A stretch of 64,000 nucleotides of DNA from Giardia muris (lineage: Eukaryota; Fornicata; Diplomonadida; Hexamitidae): NCBI GenBank assembly GCA_006247105.1, contig CM016925.1, positions 62,001-126,000 of the forward strand, in the 5' to 3' direction. Within the stretch, counting starts at the first letter, position 1. The number at the start of each line of letters is the position of its first letter. Position numbers and translations under genes: made by a program. The notes beneath the pieces were generated by a model that was not told the origin of the DNA, searched no databases, and was given only the letters and a program-made list of their open reading frames with translations. This document shows, piece after piece, positions 46,697-57,500 of this stretch.

Positions 46697-46830
46697 AGCA
46701 CCCCGAGGAGAGCTGTGGGCCTCCCGTCCTCGGGGCAGGTCGTTGGTAGCGGCTAGATGCCCAGAGTGTCAGATGGGCGGGGAGGAGCCTCAGTGGAAGG
46801 CTGGTGAAGGTGGATGCTTGATGTTCAAAA
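46697..46830 (+). repeat. Upstream block shared by two 21.1 genes, copy 2
   Basis: It matches the reverse complement of 38739-38867 and ends at the ATG at 46831. The A-rich gcttgatgttcaaaa is the likely initiator. Its left edge lies about 50 bp from where the VSP sequence is broken. Confidence 0.75.
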
Positions 46831-48360
46831 ATGTCTCTTACAGACTTGATGAGGGCGGCCAAGAAGGGAGACCTCGAGGACGTGAAAAGGAATCTCCATG
46901 AGGTCGGGAAGCAGGGCGGATATGGTGAGACGGCCCTGATGTGGGCTGCAATTAATGGTCACGCCAATTTCATTCCCCTCCTTAAGGAGGAGATCGGGAT
47001 GCAGGACAAAGGGGGATCGACTGCATTGATGTGGGCCGCCCGTCATGGCAAGACAGACTGCGTTCGACTCCTCCTTTCAGAGGCGGGAAGGCAAACGACG
47101 GAAAAATGGTATGGCTTTCCCCCCGGAATGACGGCTCTCATGATGGCAGCTCGCCGGAACTACCCCGAGGTCGTCGAGCTTCTCCTCCCCTACGAGCAAG
47201 GACTAAAGGATTCCAAAGGTCATACAGCTCAATGGCATGCAAATAACAGCTCATGGAGAGGAGACTTCACCCAGGTCCGGGAGCTCCTGGAGAACGAGGG
47301 CACGGAACGACTTCCTCCACCGGATCCTGAACTACTTATACTACAGTATCGTGTTAGCGAACTCACCACTGAGAATGAGTCTCTCAAGAAAGACCTCTCC
47401 TCCTTCAAGAATACATACAATGAGACGGAGAGGAAGCTATCTCATATGGAAAAGGACCTCGAGGAACTGAAAGCAGTCAATACGAGCCTACGGGCCGGCA
47501 TCGATGAAAGAGACGGACATATTCGGATATTGGAAGAAGCCCTGAGAGAGAGTGAGCAACTACAACGGCGGCTCGCCAACACCGAAGAAGATCGTAGACT
47601 CGCCCGCAATGAGGCCAGCGAGGCCCGTGCACGTGCTGAGCAGCTTCAGAGGGAAAATGCTGAACGACAAAACGTCTTGGATGCAACCAAAAGGGAGTTG
47701 GAGAATAGCAGACGACAACTGCGAGAGACGGGGGAGGAACGAAGCAGGGTGGCAACCCAGCTCTCCCAGTCTGAGGAGCGTTGTCGTGGCCTCATTGATG
47801 AAGTGACTGGGCTTCAGAAGCAAGTCGAGGAAGGGAAGAATGAGCAGAAGAAGAATGCTGCCATTATCGACAGTCTCAAAGCCCAGCTCTCCAAGACCAA
47901 TGAGGAGAAGAACTCCCTCCACAAACAGTTCGAGGACAGGGAACGACAGGACAGGGCTCAGATCGATCAGCTAACTGCAGAAGTCTCCTCCCTCAAACAG
48001 CAGCTCGACAATGCTATCAATGAGTCCAAGAGGCATGCGAAGATGTGCGAGGACCTCCAGAAGGCCTCTGACCAGAACCGAGCCCTCATCAACGCCCTCA
48101 CCACAGAGAAGGGGACTCTTCAGGAGCAGCACTCCAAGACCACTGAGGACCTCAAGAGAGCACTTGCAGACCAGAAGGCCCAGAACCTCACCCTCGAGAA
48201 GGAGAACGCCCAACTGAGGACCGAGAGTCATGACATGAAAGACCTTCAGAGACGCCTCGAGGAGGTGGAGGAGGAGAAGAGGATCCTCCTCCAGAACCTC
48301 GCTGCTGTCGGGGGCAGGCTCACCAACCACCCCCAGGGCCTTGGAACGCCCACTGGATGA
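46831..48360 (+). CDS. Protein 21.1-type ankyrin protein with coiled coil
   Basis: The 509-residue product begins MSLTDLMRAAKKGDLEDV, has about five ankyrin repeats (residues 1-155) with the 21.1 consensus (YGETALMWAAINGH, STALMWAARHGKTDC), then coiled coil to about residue 490. The coiled-coil DNA at 47995-48210 is nearly identical to 1675-1890 in the first 21.1 gene, an exchange tract. The start is fixed by the conserved leader. Probable scaffold protein; partner unknown. Confidence 0.88.
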   Translation: MSLTDLMRAAKKGDLEDVKRNLHEVGKQGGYGETALMWAAINGHANFIPLLKEEIGMQDKGGSTALMWAARHGKTDCVRLLLSEAGRQTTEKWYGFPPGMTALMMAARRNYPEVVELLLPYEQGLKDSKGHTAQWHANNSSWRGDFTQVRELLENEGTERLPPPDPELLILQYRVSELTTENESLKKDLSSFKNTYNETERKLSHMEKDLEELKAVNTSLRAGIDERDGHIRILEEALRESEQLQRRLANTEEDRRLARNEASEARARAEQLQRENAERQNVLDATKRELENSRRQLRETGEERSRVATQLSQSEERCRGLIDEVTGLQKQVEEGKNEQKKNAAIIDSLKAQLSKTNEEKNSLHKQFEDRERQDRAQIDQLTAEVSSLKQQLDNAINESKRHAKMCEDLQKASDQNRALINALTTEKGTLQEQHSKTTEDLKRALADQKAQNLTLEKENAQLRTESHDMKDLQRRLEEVEEEKRILLQNLAAVGGRLTNHPQGLGTPTG

Positions 48361-51300
48361 CCTGCGTCCGGAGGCAGGGGCAGGAGGTCGGAAGGCCCGG
48401 CCGGATGAAGGAGTCCCCGTCGGTCCTCCTATGGGCCTCCGGGATCAACGGTCATCGTTCAGTGCCCCGGTCTTCGTCCTTCGATCAAGAGGAGTGAACG
48501 GGATCACGGGAGGGACGAGAGGACGACCATGAGCCCCGGTTGATCTCAACCCGTCTCCATGAAGGAGGGCCGGCCTCCTCAGATCTGCCTGAGGGCATAG
48601 ATGGAGAGCGGGGAAGGACACCAGGTCGTGCATGGCTGTGTGAGCCAATGCCGGCTGCTCACTGCTCCGGACTCGTGACGGAAGTGGGTGTCCGGAGTTC
48701 ACGCCTTCCAGCTCGTGGGGCCGTGCCACGAACTGGGGCCTGTTCGAGGAGCGTGAGGTGCACGGGTCGACGCCACCATGGACAGTATCCTCCTTGGTCG
48801 TCCCAGGATGCACTGAGAATCATCGGGGATGACAGCATCCACGACGACGGGTCCTCATGCACAGGGAAGACCGTCCGAGTCGAACGGAGTGGGTGTCAGT
48901 CGGTTTGTGGAAGGACACGTTCTACCTCCTTCCCGGCTGTGGTGGTATCGGGAGGTCCACCATCGGCTGGGGACGTCGGGGGGACCTGGAACCTCTGAGT
49001 TCGATCATCGGATGGAGCACGAGTCCTGTCCGACCTTATGGATCCCCTCGCTCTCGAACCCTGAGCCTGATACACCAGCCACTGGTTCGTCCCTTCCTCG
49101 CCCCACCTCGGCCTCCGACTTTGATCGTCCCGTTGTCGTCGGATCCCTGCCTCCTCCTGGAACCCTTCTTGAAGCCACGAGGACCTCCTTGTCCACCTTG
49201 CACGGATATCGTTCGAGTGGGGCTGTCATCACACGCCCGAGGAGGAGGAGAACACGAACGCCCCGAGACCTTTGCCATTGGGGAGCTCCTCCTGCAGGGA
49301 CGTGCTCCCGGTCGTCCGTCTGACCCCTTCCCAACACGGACGCCTAGGAGGTCTCCGTTATCTCCACCTCGGACGACTCTTCATCCGAGGTCATCCTGTC
49401 AGCAACGTGCAGGGAATCGGAGGCAGGTCAAGTGGTGGGAGGGCTGGGGCAAGACGGACGTCTTCAGACTGGTAGGTACGCGTATAGAGTGGCATCCTAC
49501 CCCTCCCACCTCCTAGACGCCTGCACGTGCAGGACCGACCGGACCGTCCCACGAGGGGGTTCGGGGAGGTGTCTCCCAACCAGGCCTCTGACGTGCCGTG
49601 ACGACCGGACTTCATCGAGGACCTCCTTGAGATACGACCAGGAGGCCCGGGGACGTGGGGAGGACCGAAACACGTGCCTGGAGGCTGCACACAGGGAACG
49701 GGCTCACCTCCCTTCCGGTCTTCCCGTCTCGACCCAGAACAGCGCCCCATCACGAGTGCTTCCGGGGTCTCATACTACGACCTCGAGACGTCCGGTCCAA
49801 CCTGAGGCCTGATGGCACCCACAATGGGCGGGTCTATCCTGTCCAGGCATCCCGACGTATGAACCCAGCTGCTACGGTCCCCTCAAGCACATTCACGGAC
49901 TGCATCTGGCATCACTTAGATCCGAGTCTCCTCACTTCCGGACGATGAGGGCTTCCAGGAGAGCAAGGATCCTAAGGACACAGGGGATGGGGAAGGGAGA
50001 CGACCGGAGAGGAACGGGGCAGCTCGGTAACTACGGGAGCTGTTAGCTGGCCAGCAGTATGGGCATGTCGGCCTGCATAGAGCTGTCCTGGTGGCCGGGA
50101 CTAGGGCCGAGGCCCCCCGAGGCTCCCGTAGGTGGTCAGGCTGAAGGGTGCTCACTGGACGGGAGGTTGTCGTCGCTGCTCACGCAGTCCCCTTTCATCC
50201 TCCACATCATCTCGGACGTAGTGGACAATGATCCGCACAGATACGTCGGGTAGCCGGCAGTGGAACCCAGCCCGGAGATAGGGATCACCCCAGCTCGCCA
50301 GCAGGAGTCAGGCGCTCACTGCGGGACAGCAGGTATGTGCCCCCGGCCGACGTGGTTGATCATCGCTTCCAGACAGTGGAGGTTGCAGCCGACCATCTGC
50401 TCGCACTCGAGGCACAGGGGACAGGCGTCTTCAAGCATCCGGGCCTGCTCCTCGCTGTCGAGCCCTCTGCGGGGAGGAGCGGATGGCCTCTGATACTGGA
50501 GGTTCGTCATCCCTCTCCGACGGTGGAAGAGAAGCATGGACCCGGACGGGCCCCTCCCAGCACCCATAAAGGAGCGTGTGCACCTCAGGAGCTCCCCTTG
50601 TGGTGCGGTGGCGGCACCGAACTCGAGTAAGCTGCTCATGGCGATGACGGTGGTATCGACATCTTCTCCATCATCCATCCGCCCATCGGAGCCTGCAGCC
50701 CTGCATGGATGCTGGGGGCTCGTGGGACCTGTGCTCGCCTGGGCATATAGCACATCCCTCATGACCGATCCCTGACTGGCAGAGGGGAACCGGGACTGAC
50801 GAGGCCTGTGACGGGAAGCTGCCATGGCCCTGGCCAGTCAACGATGATGGTCACCTCGTGGACGTCTCGAGGATCGATGGGGTTGGTCAGAAGGCTCAAA
50901 GGCTTCATCATTGAGGATTCTGATGACACTGTCCTCTCCGTTGGGGAACTGAAACGTGAGGAGGATCAACAGACCTTCTGAGGGAGGCTCGAGGTCTTCG
51001 TCACTCCATCCGGAAGAGCTGAGTCCTCTGACGGTTCCTTGATACGCCTCTTTTCCCTGACTATGATCAGAAGCGATCCTCAAGGCCCCGAACACCCAAG
51101 AGCTCTGTGGGAGGACGACTGGCTGCCCCCTTGAAGAGGAAGGTGTCGTCATCCCGCATCCTGACGCCTCCGGGGGCTGGGAAGCACGTCTTGCAGGTCT
51201 TGGGACTGCTGTCGAAGTGGTCCCTCACAGGTACACTTGGAGGCGTCAGTCTTATCCATTCCCTTGCAGACGGGACTGGTCGAGCTGACATGGTAGCAGC

Positions 51301-51525
51301 CCGAAGAGGACGTCTTCAGCCCTGCACGTCGTTGCAGTTCCATCGAAGGGGAGGCGAGTACTCATCAGTCAAATCCCTGCCCCTTCCTCCCTTTTGAAGC
51401 GGTGCTCCGAGGAGGATTGGACGCCCACAACCCTTCCCTCTCCCAGTGGGGGCATGGGACGAGGGTGCTCCTCCCCAGCTGTTCACACGTCCTTCGTCCG
51501 TCCTGATGGAGCACGATCCCCAGGA
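48361..51525. other. Long GC-rich stretch without a recognisable gene
   Basis: About 3.2 kb, by far the longest such gap in the window. Open frames of 100-220 codons exist on both strands (for example 48857-49516 + and 50316-50825 -) but carry many Arg/Pro/Ser and no known domain. The minus-strand frame near 50316-50450 has a Cys/His cluster (CPLCLEC, HVGRGH), which is weak. It may be decayed coding or mobile-element DNA; I saw no reverse-transcriptase motif, terminal repeats or tRNA. Confidence 0.5.
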
Positions 51526-52378
51526 CTCGGGGAGTTGAGAGTGCCCAGCCAGGCACTCCACGCACTTCGTTGATGTTGAAGACGGTGGGAGTGTATGAGT
51601 GTGAGATATGGAAGTCTTAGATGTATGCTTTGATGACGCTCTCGATGGGAGTCCTGCAGAACGGGCAGGTCTGGTTCATGATCCGCTCTGCACAATTGGA
51701 GCAGGCACAGAGGTGGCCACATGGCTGGAGGAGTGTGTCCTTTGGGTTCGTGAGGCAGACAATGCAGCTACTCGATTGGAGGACGGCCCGGGACGTCGTG
51801 ATGGTCTTCAGTGAGGTTGTCAGGTTCCTCTCGAGCTCGTCAGTCCTCTCCTGGAGGTGGGCAGTGAGCTCTGCGATCCTTCGACCGTGCTCCTGCCGTT
51901 CTGCGGTCACCTCGGCGTCTTTCTCCTCGAGGCGCCGCTGTAGAGCTGCGATCTCTGCAGCGTTCGTATTTCGGTCCTGCTGCTCAGTGAGCTGCCTGAG
52001 GAAGTTCAGCTCAGCAATGATGTTGGAGAATGCGTTCTCTGCATGCTGGGCGTCGTCCCCAGAGAAGGCAGTGCTGAGTTCTTGCATGGTCAGCAGCTTC
52101 CTCTGTGCAGCCGAGAGGTGACGTCCGACTCCCATTCCTGCTCCCGCGTCGTCTCGAAGAATGCGGGCACAACACTGACATCGAGTATGGTGACTGGCCT
52201 TCGAACCAACAGATCCTGCAATATCGAGGGCTGACTCGCCCCGGGAGTTCTCAAGGTCCGCCTCTTCCAGAAGGAGCTTCACGCATCCGACTTCCCCGTG
52301 CTGTGCGGCGAGTATCAGGGCTGTCCGACCCTCCTGGTCCTGCGTCCGGAGCTCCTGAGTTCGGAGAAGACGGACGAA
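51526..52378 (-). repeat. Inverted segmental duplication of bases 1-838
   Basis: The coding and 3' flanking sequence of the ankyrin/RING gene is repeated here on the opposite strand. Similarity ends about 75-80 bp beyond the stop codon, at the tract ctcaactcccc. Confidence 0.85.
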
Positions 52379-52794
52379 CTCCACCTCGCCCCTCTCTGCG
52401 GCGTACATGAGTGCCGTCCGTCCATCCGTGTCCTTCCTTCCCGTTTCATCCAGATGGGCATGGAAGGCCTCCCGGTCTCCTGCGATGACGGCCTGCATGA
52501 GAGGCGTGATGTCGACCGCAGGGGGAAGAAACCGAAGGGCCAGGTTATCGGGGGAGTCCCGTTCTAGAAGAGCGGCAACTTCCTTACTGTTCCTGGGAAG
52601 CGCACGTGCAATGTGACCTGCTGTGTTGCCTTGGGAGTCACGAAGGCCGAGCTCGTACGGTTCAAGGAGAGCGACGATGTCCGTACTTCCTCGGGCTGCA
52701 CACATCAGGGGCGTCCAGCTGCTTCGGTGCTTCTTTCCGACATCCGTGACTTTGGGCCTCACGGTCTTGCTATCCCCCCTACGAACGCCTTCAT
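51617..52794 (-). pseudogene. Ankyrin/coiled-coil/RING protein with a frameshift near the start
   Basis: The ankyrin frame (VTDVGKKHRSSWTPLMCAAR onwards) is open for about 380 codons and ends in a RING (CIVC, CGHLC, CSNC, CPFC), but has no suitable ATG before the first repeats. An ATG at 52794 (MKAFVGG) lies in another frame that stops after 12 codons. One additional G in the G6 run at 52774-52779 would join the two and give a 21.1-like N-terminus. This is either an indel in the genome or a homopolymer sequencing error. Ankyrin repeats, coiled coil and RING are otherwise intact. Confidence 0.75.
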
Positions 52795-53012
52795 CGAGAA
52801 CGTGAAGGTGTTCCTAAGCATTGGGAGCATCCTATCCCTCCGGTCCCTGAGGCCGTCCACTCCACCATACGTGAGAGGACCCTTCCAGTCGGTGCCCCCG
52901 GCCTTCCTGCAGCTCTCAGTTCGGCCACGCCTGCCGGGCAGCCCACGACCCCGTTCCGAGGAAGGGGGCCGATGCAGGCTCCGCGGGAAAGCTGGGTGCC
53001 GAGCCCTCCAGG

Positions 53013-53019
53013 ATTCACT
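53013..53019 (-). terminator. Polyadenylation-type signal of alpha-tubulin
   Basis: AGTGAAT on the minus strand, 10 bases after the TGA stop. Confidence 0.55.
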
Positions 53020-53029
53020 CATCTGCCGC

Positions 53030-54394
53030 TCAGTAGCCGTCGTCCTCCTCCATGTCCTCGCCCTCGCCGTCGCCAAGGGTCTCGGCACCGATCTCCTCGT
53101 AGTCCTTCTCGAGGGCGGCAAGATCCTCACGAGCCTCGGAGAACTCACCCTCCTCCATACCCTCACCAACGTACCAGTGGACGAAGGCGCGCTTCGCGTA
53201 CATGAGGTCGAACTTGTGATCCATGCGAGACCAGACCTCGGCGATGGCGGTCGTGTTCGAGATCATGAGGCACGAGCGCTGGACCTTTGCGAGGTCGCCG
53301 CCAGGGATGACCGTCGGAGGCTGGTAGTTGATGCCGACCTTGAAGCCCGTGGGACACCAGTCGACGAACTGGATCGTGCGCTTCGTCTTGATGACTGCGA
53401 TGGCCGCGTTGACGTCCTTGGGGACGACGTCGCCCCGGTACATCATGCAGCACGCCATGTACTTCCCGTGGCGCGGGTCGCACTTGACCATCATGTTCGC
53501 AGGCTCGAAGACGGAGTTGGTGAGCTCCGCAACGGAGAGCTTCTCGTGGTACGCCTTCTCGGACGAGATGATCGGAGCATAGGAGCAGAGCGGGAAGTGG
53601 ATACGCGGGTAGGGGACGAGGTTCGTCTGGAACTCCGTCAGATCGACGTTGAGGGCGCCATCGAAGCGAAGAGAGGCCGTGATCGACGAGATGCACTGGG
53701 CGATCAGGCGGTTGAGGTTCGTGTACGTCGGGCGCTCGATATCGAGGTTACGGCGGCAGATGTCGTACATCGCCTCGTTGTCGACCATGAACGCGCAGTC
53801 GGAGTGCTCGAGCATCGAGTGGGCAGCAAGAATCGTGTTGTAGGGCTCGACGACGGCAGTCGCAATCTGGGGCGAGGGGTAGACGACGAACTCGAGCTTC
53901 GACTTGCGCCCGTAGTCAACGCTCAGACGCTCAAGGAAGAGAGACCCGAAACCAGCGCCCGTGCCACCACCGAAGGAGTGGAAGATGAGGAAGCCCTGAA
54001 GACCAGAGCAGTTGTCCGCAAGCTTGCGAACGCGGTCGAGGACGAGGTCGACGATCTCCTTACCGATCGTGTAGTGACCGCGGGCGTAGTTGTTCGCCGC
54101 ATCCTCCTTCCCAGAGATCAGCTGCTCAGGATGGTAGAGCTGACGATACGAACCCGCACGGACCTCGTCGACGACCGTTGGCTCGAGGTCAACGAAGACA
54201 GCGCGTGGGACATACTTGCCCGCGCCCGTCTCCGAGAAGAAGGTCGTGAAGGCGTCGTCCCCCCCACCGATCGTCTTGTCCGAGGGCATCTGCCCGTCGT
54301 GCTGGATGCCGTGCTCGAGGCAGTAGAGCTCCCAGCACGCGTTACCGATCTGGACGCCAGCCTGGCCGATGTGGATCGAGATGCACTCACGCAT
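53030..54394 (-). CDS. Alpha-tubulin
   Basis: The 454-residue product starts [18 protein letters not shown], has the GTP-binding [10 protein letters not shown] motif, and ends in an acidic tail with the C-terminal tyrosine (EEDDGY), all diagnostic of alpha-tubulin. It pairs with beta-tubulin in the flagella, ventral disc, median body and spindle. The GEEFSE-like [13 protein letters not shown] loop is conserved. I set the start at the MREC methionine (54394); the open frame runs six codons further to a GTG that is not plausible. The upstream leader is A/T-rich. Confidence 0.98.
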   Translation of the reverse strand: MRECISIHIGQAGVQIGNACWELYCLEHGIQHDGQMPSDKTIGGGDDAFTTFFSETGAGKYVPRAVFVDLEPTVVDEVRAGSYRQLYHPEQLISGKEDAANNYARGHYTIGKEIVDLVLDRVRKLADNCSGLQGFLIFHSFGGGTGAGFGSLFLERLSVDYGRKSKLEFVVYPSPQIATAVVEPYNTILAAHSMLEHSDCAFMVDNEAMYDICRRNLDIERPTYTNLNRLIAQCISSITASLRFDGALNVDLTEFQTNLVPYPRIHFPLCSYAPIISSEKAYHEKLSVAELTNSVFEPANMMVKCDPRHGKYMACCMMYRGDVVPKDVNAAIAVIKTKRTIQFVDWCPTGFKVGINYQPPTVIPGGDLAKVQRSCLMISNTTAIAEVWSRMDHKFDLMYAKRAFVHWYVGEGMEEGEFSEAREDLAALEKDYEEIGAETLGDGEGEDMEEDDGY

Positions 54395-54572
54395 GAATCT
54401 TTTACTCGACACTTGTCGTTAACTTCGACGTGTAATGCGACGTATTTTTTTGAGTGAAGGAGTCAGCTCAAAAGGGGGGGTTAGGGATCACGTCATAGTG
54501 TCTAGAAGGAGGGTGTCCGCCTGGGGGCTGAGCGGGAGGGGCTAAAGGGTGAGGTGTCAGGAAAAATCGTCA
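54395..54572. promoter_or_regulatory. Divergent promoter region, alpha-tubulin and kinase-like/AAA gene
   Basis: 178 bp between two divergent ATGs. The tubulin side is A/T-rich with T-runs (gtcgagtaaaagattc directly before ATG, and cgacgtattttttt at about 54438-54452). The other side is GC-rich up to gaaaaatcgtca before the ATG at 54573. Confidence 0.5.
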
Positions 54573-57500
54573 ATGGCGTCAGAGGCGGTCTGCACCGAGG
54601 ACACCGTGCTGACCCTTGGGTGGACTCCGGAGCACGTTGATGCGTACTTGCACTCGATGCAGATGCAACGAATCTTCCTGAGGGGGCACACGAACCTTAT
54701 CCCACCGGACTATATAGAGCGTTCCGGAAATGCCATCTTTATTCGCTCAGCCCCGACGATGGGGCGGCCAATCACCTACTTCGATGCAGATTCGTGGGCC
54801 CAGAAGCCGGGGCAGCTGATTTCCTTAGCGATCTCGATCCTGGACGCCTTGATGCGGATCCATTCCATTAACACCCTCCACCGCAACATCACTGCGAGCT
54901 CCGTCTTTCTGGACCCGGCACGGAAGGGCGTCCTGCTAGTTACCTACGGGATGATAATCCCGTCGATAGATTTCACCTCCTTGATGTGTTCCAGCGTTTC
55001 CGAGTACTTAATGCCCCCACTCCTCGAGAACACCACCCTGTACTCTGCACCATTGGCGCGCTCCCTGGTGGGGTCTGGCGCCTACACCCTACATCGAAGC
55101 CGCATCAGAGCCTTTTTAGCAGTGGCTTCAACGGAACGAGTGAGGAGCAACTTGATGTTCACGGCCCAAACGGACCTATACCAGCTGGGACATCTCATCT
55201 ATAGTCTCCTGACCAAGACTGCGCCACCCTCGCCCTTTCTTGAGAAGTATGAGGGAGAAGCCGGCTGGCAACGTGCCAGATCGGAGGCGTTGAAGGCGTT
55301 GAGTGGGTATTCGATGGGAGAGTACTTCTCCAAGGTTATCTTGCGCCTCTTATATCTCGATACTGATGTAGAGTATCTCTCGGCGGCGGAGGTCTATCAC
55401 GACTTACATGGCTATTGGAAAGCCATTAGCTGCAACCAGCAACTATTACTTCAGCCGACGCCGACTTTAGCCACACACCCCTTGCCAGCTCGGCGCTTCC
55501 TCCAGAAGCTAGCCCAGAAGCACATGCGTATCCATGAGTCGGCGATATTGAAACTATTGAAGCACATCTCAGATGTTATCACACCGGACATCGGAAAGCT
55601 CGTGGTCACCGATAGCTTGACCTTCAGCGTCAACGCGTATTACGAGGCTACCAAGGTGACTCCGGTACCTCATGTCTATAACGTTCACCTTATCCGACAA
55701 GCTATGGAGAAGGTGAAGGCGGCGACAAGACAGAACCCGCGCATCATGAGCTCTCAGGGGACGGTTAAAGACGTGCCCCACCTGTGCTGCTTAACCGGGT
55801 TCCCAGGGGCTGGTCGCACGACCCTAATCGCCACCATCCAGCACCTCGTGGCCACAACCCTTGCGGGCTTCACATTGTACGTCCCCCTGGCGGGGATTGC
55901 CGACGACACGCAGATCTCGTTGGACTCCGCGCTCTACGACGTCGATCCGGTCCAGAAGGAGTTCTGTACGCATGAGCCCGGGGTTCTCGCATGCCTGCCA
56001 ACAGATTCGTGGAGACCCATCTTGTACCTGGATCCTGAGGTCCTTCAGACCCCGGATGGCCAGCCACTGAAGATCCTAGGCTACTTCCACGTCATCTCCT
56101 TGTACCTAGTTCAAGCCATCCTTAAGCTAGACGACCCGCACATCCTGATGGCGCTACACCAGCGCATACAGGGGCACGTGAGTATCATGCAGTCGCTCCC
56201 GGGGGCCTTTCCGGCCCTGCTCTCGTACCTCCACCTCGAGTCGAAAAGCGCCCTCGCTACTCAAGTCACCGTCACTCAGGATTTCTACATTTCGCTAGTT
56301 CCAATCTTGATCAGTTCGATACTCCAGCACGTGTCGGTCTTCTTGCTCGTGCTTGACGACCTCCACTCGAACCTCAACCGAGACCTTGTCAAGAATGTGT
56401 TGAACCTCACCCTAACGAGCTCTGTTGGGCGCCTCTTCGTGCTCTTCAGCGAGGCCGTACACCCACATATCCTTGCGGAGGACTTCTCCTTCACGCCAGC
56501 GATGTCTTCCAGTTCGAGTACCAATAGTCTCTCCTTGACAAGAGCGCAACGGTTCGTAATGAGCCTACGGAAGACCTCCAAGGAGTGGACTCAGTCACTC
56601 GCGACGGTCACGACGCCCCAGAGCTCGGATGAGACACGGTCGATCCTTAGTGCTGATAGCCATTCGGCAGGGTCAGCAGTCTCCACCACCGTCAGAAGCA
56701 CGGTTAGTAACGCCTCCTCCACCGGGTCTGGGGCGGCCGTGGAGACAGTTATACGCCCCTTCTCGTTCACGGGAGTTGCGAAGAGGAACGTTCTGATCTC
56801 GTACTGCTTCCTTCAACCCATCAAGGAGCACTCAGTCTTGGAGTACCTCTTCGCCCTCTTCGACGTGAGCGAGGGCTCTCAAGGGCGTTTCGACGATGAG
56901 GTGGCGGCCACTCTTACACGGAAGACTGGAGGCCTCATTGGGAACCTCAAACACTTTCTTCTGTCTCTGTATTCGATGTCGGGAATCACATCAGCGTTGA
57001 CGATCGCGAAGCTCCTATTGGACCTCATCCCGGAGTTCGACTGGGTCATCTTGCGTCGGTTCCACGGTCTCAAGCTTTCAGGGCAGCTGACCGATCGGGA
57101 CCTGTTAGTCCTCTACACGGCGTCAGTGTTCGGATGCGCGGGGAACATCGGCTGGGTGGGAAGCGCCCACGGGTTGGACAACGAGACTCTCATGACGTCT
57201 TTCACGGCCCTGGTGATGCGCCATCACCTTCTGCTTTACGCCCCGACAACCGTGCAGATCGCGCATCCGTCGTATATGGGAAGAAGCACTGACGCTAACC
57301 CCGAAGTCCCTAATCGCACGAGCTATAACGTCATCTTCACCAACCTCGCCTTCATGTACATCCTACGCGAGGCCTTCACGAGCCGAAGCTCTCCGAAGCT
57401 CCTCGCGCTCGCTTTGTACCTACGAAAGCGCTGGAGCGTCCAGTCTTTGGTTCTCGAACGAAAGCGTCACCTCAAACCAAGTATCTTCACGAAGGCGTAC

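Noticed and set aside
50316..50825. Zinc-finger protein or retroelement ORF on the minus strand
   Set aside because: The Cys/His cluster does not fit a known finger spacing, and the rest of the frame has no reverse-transcriptase or endonuclease motif.
52613..54457. Long plus-strand open frame opposite alpha-tubulin (614 codons)
   Set aside because: It is the antisense shadow of the tubulin gene; its composition (E, D, R, V-rich) follows from codon bias on the other strand.
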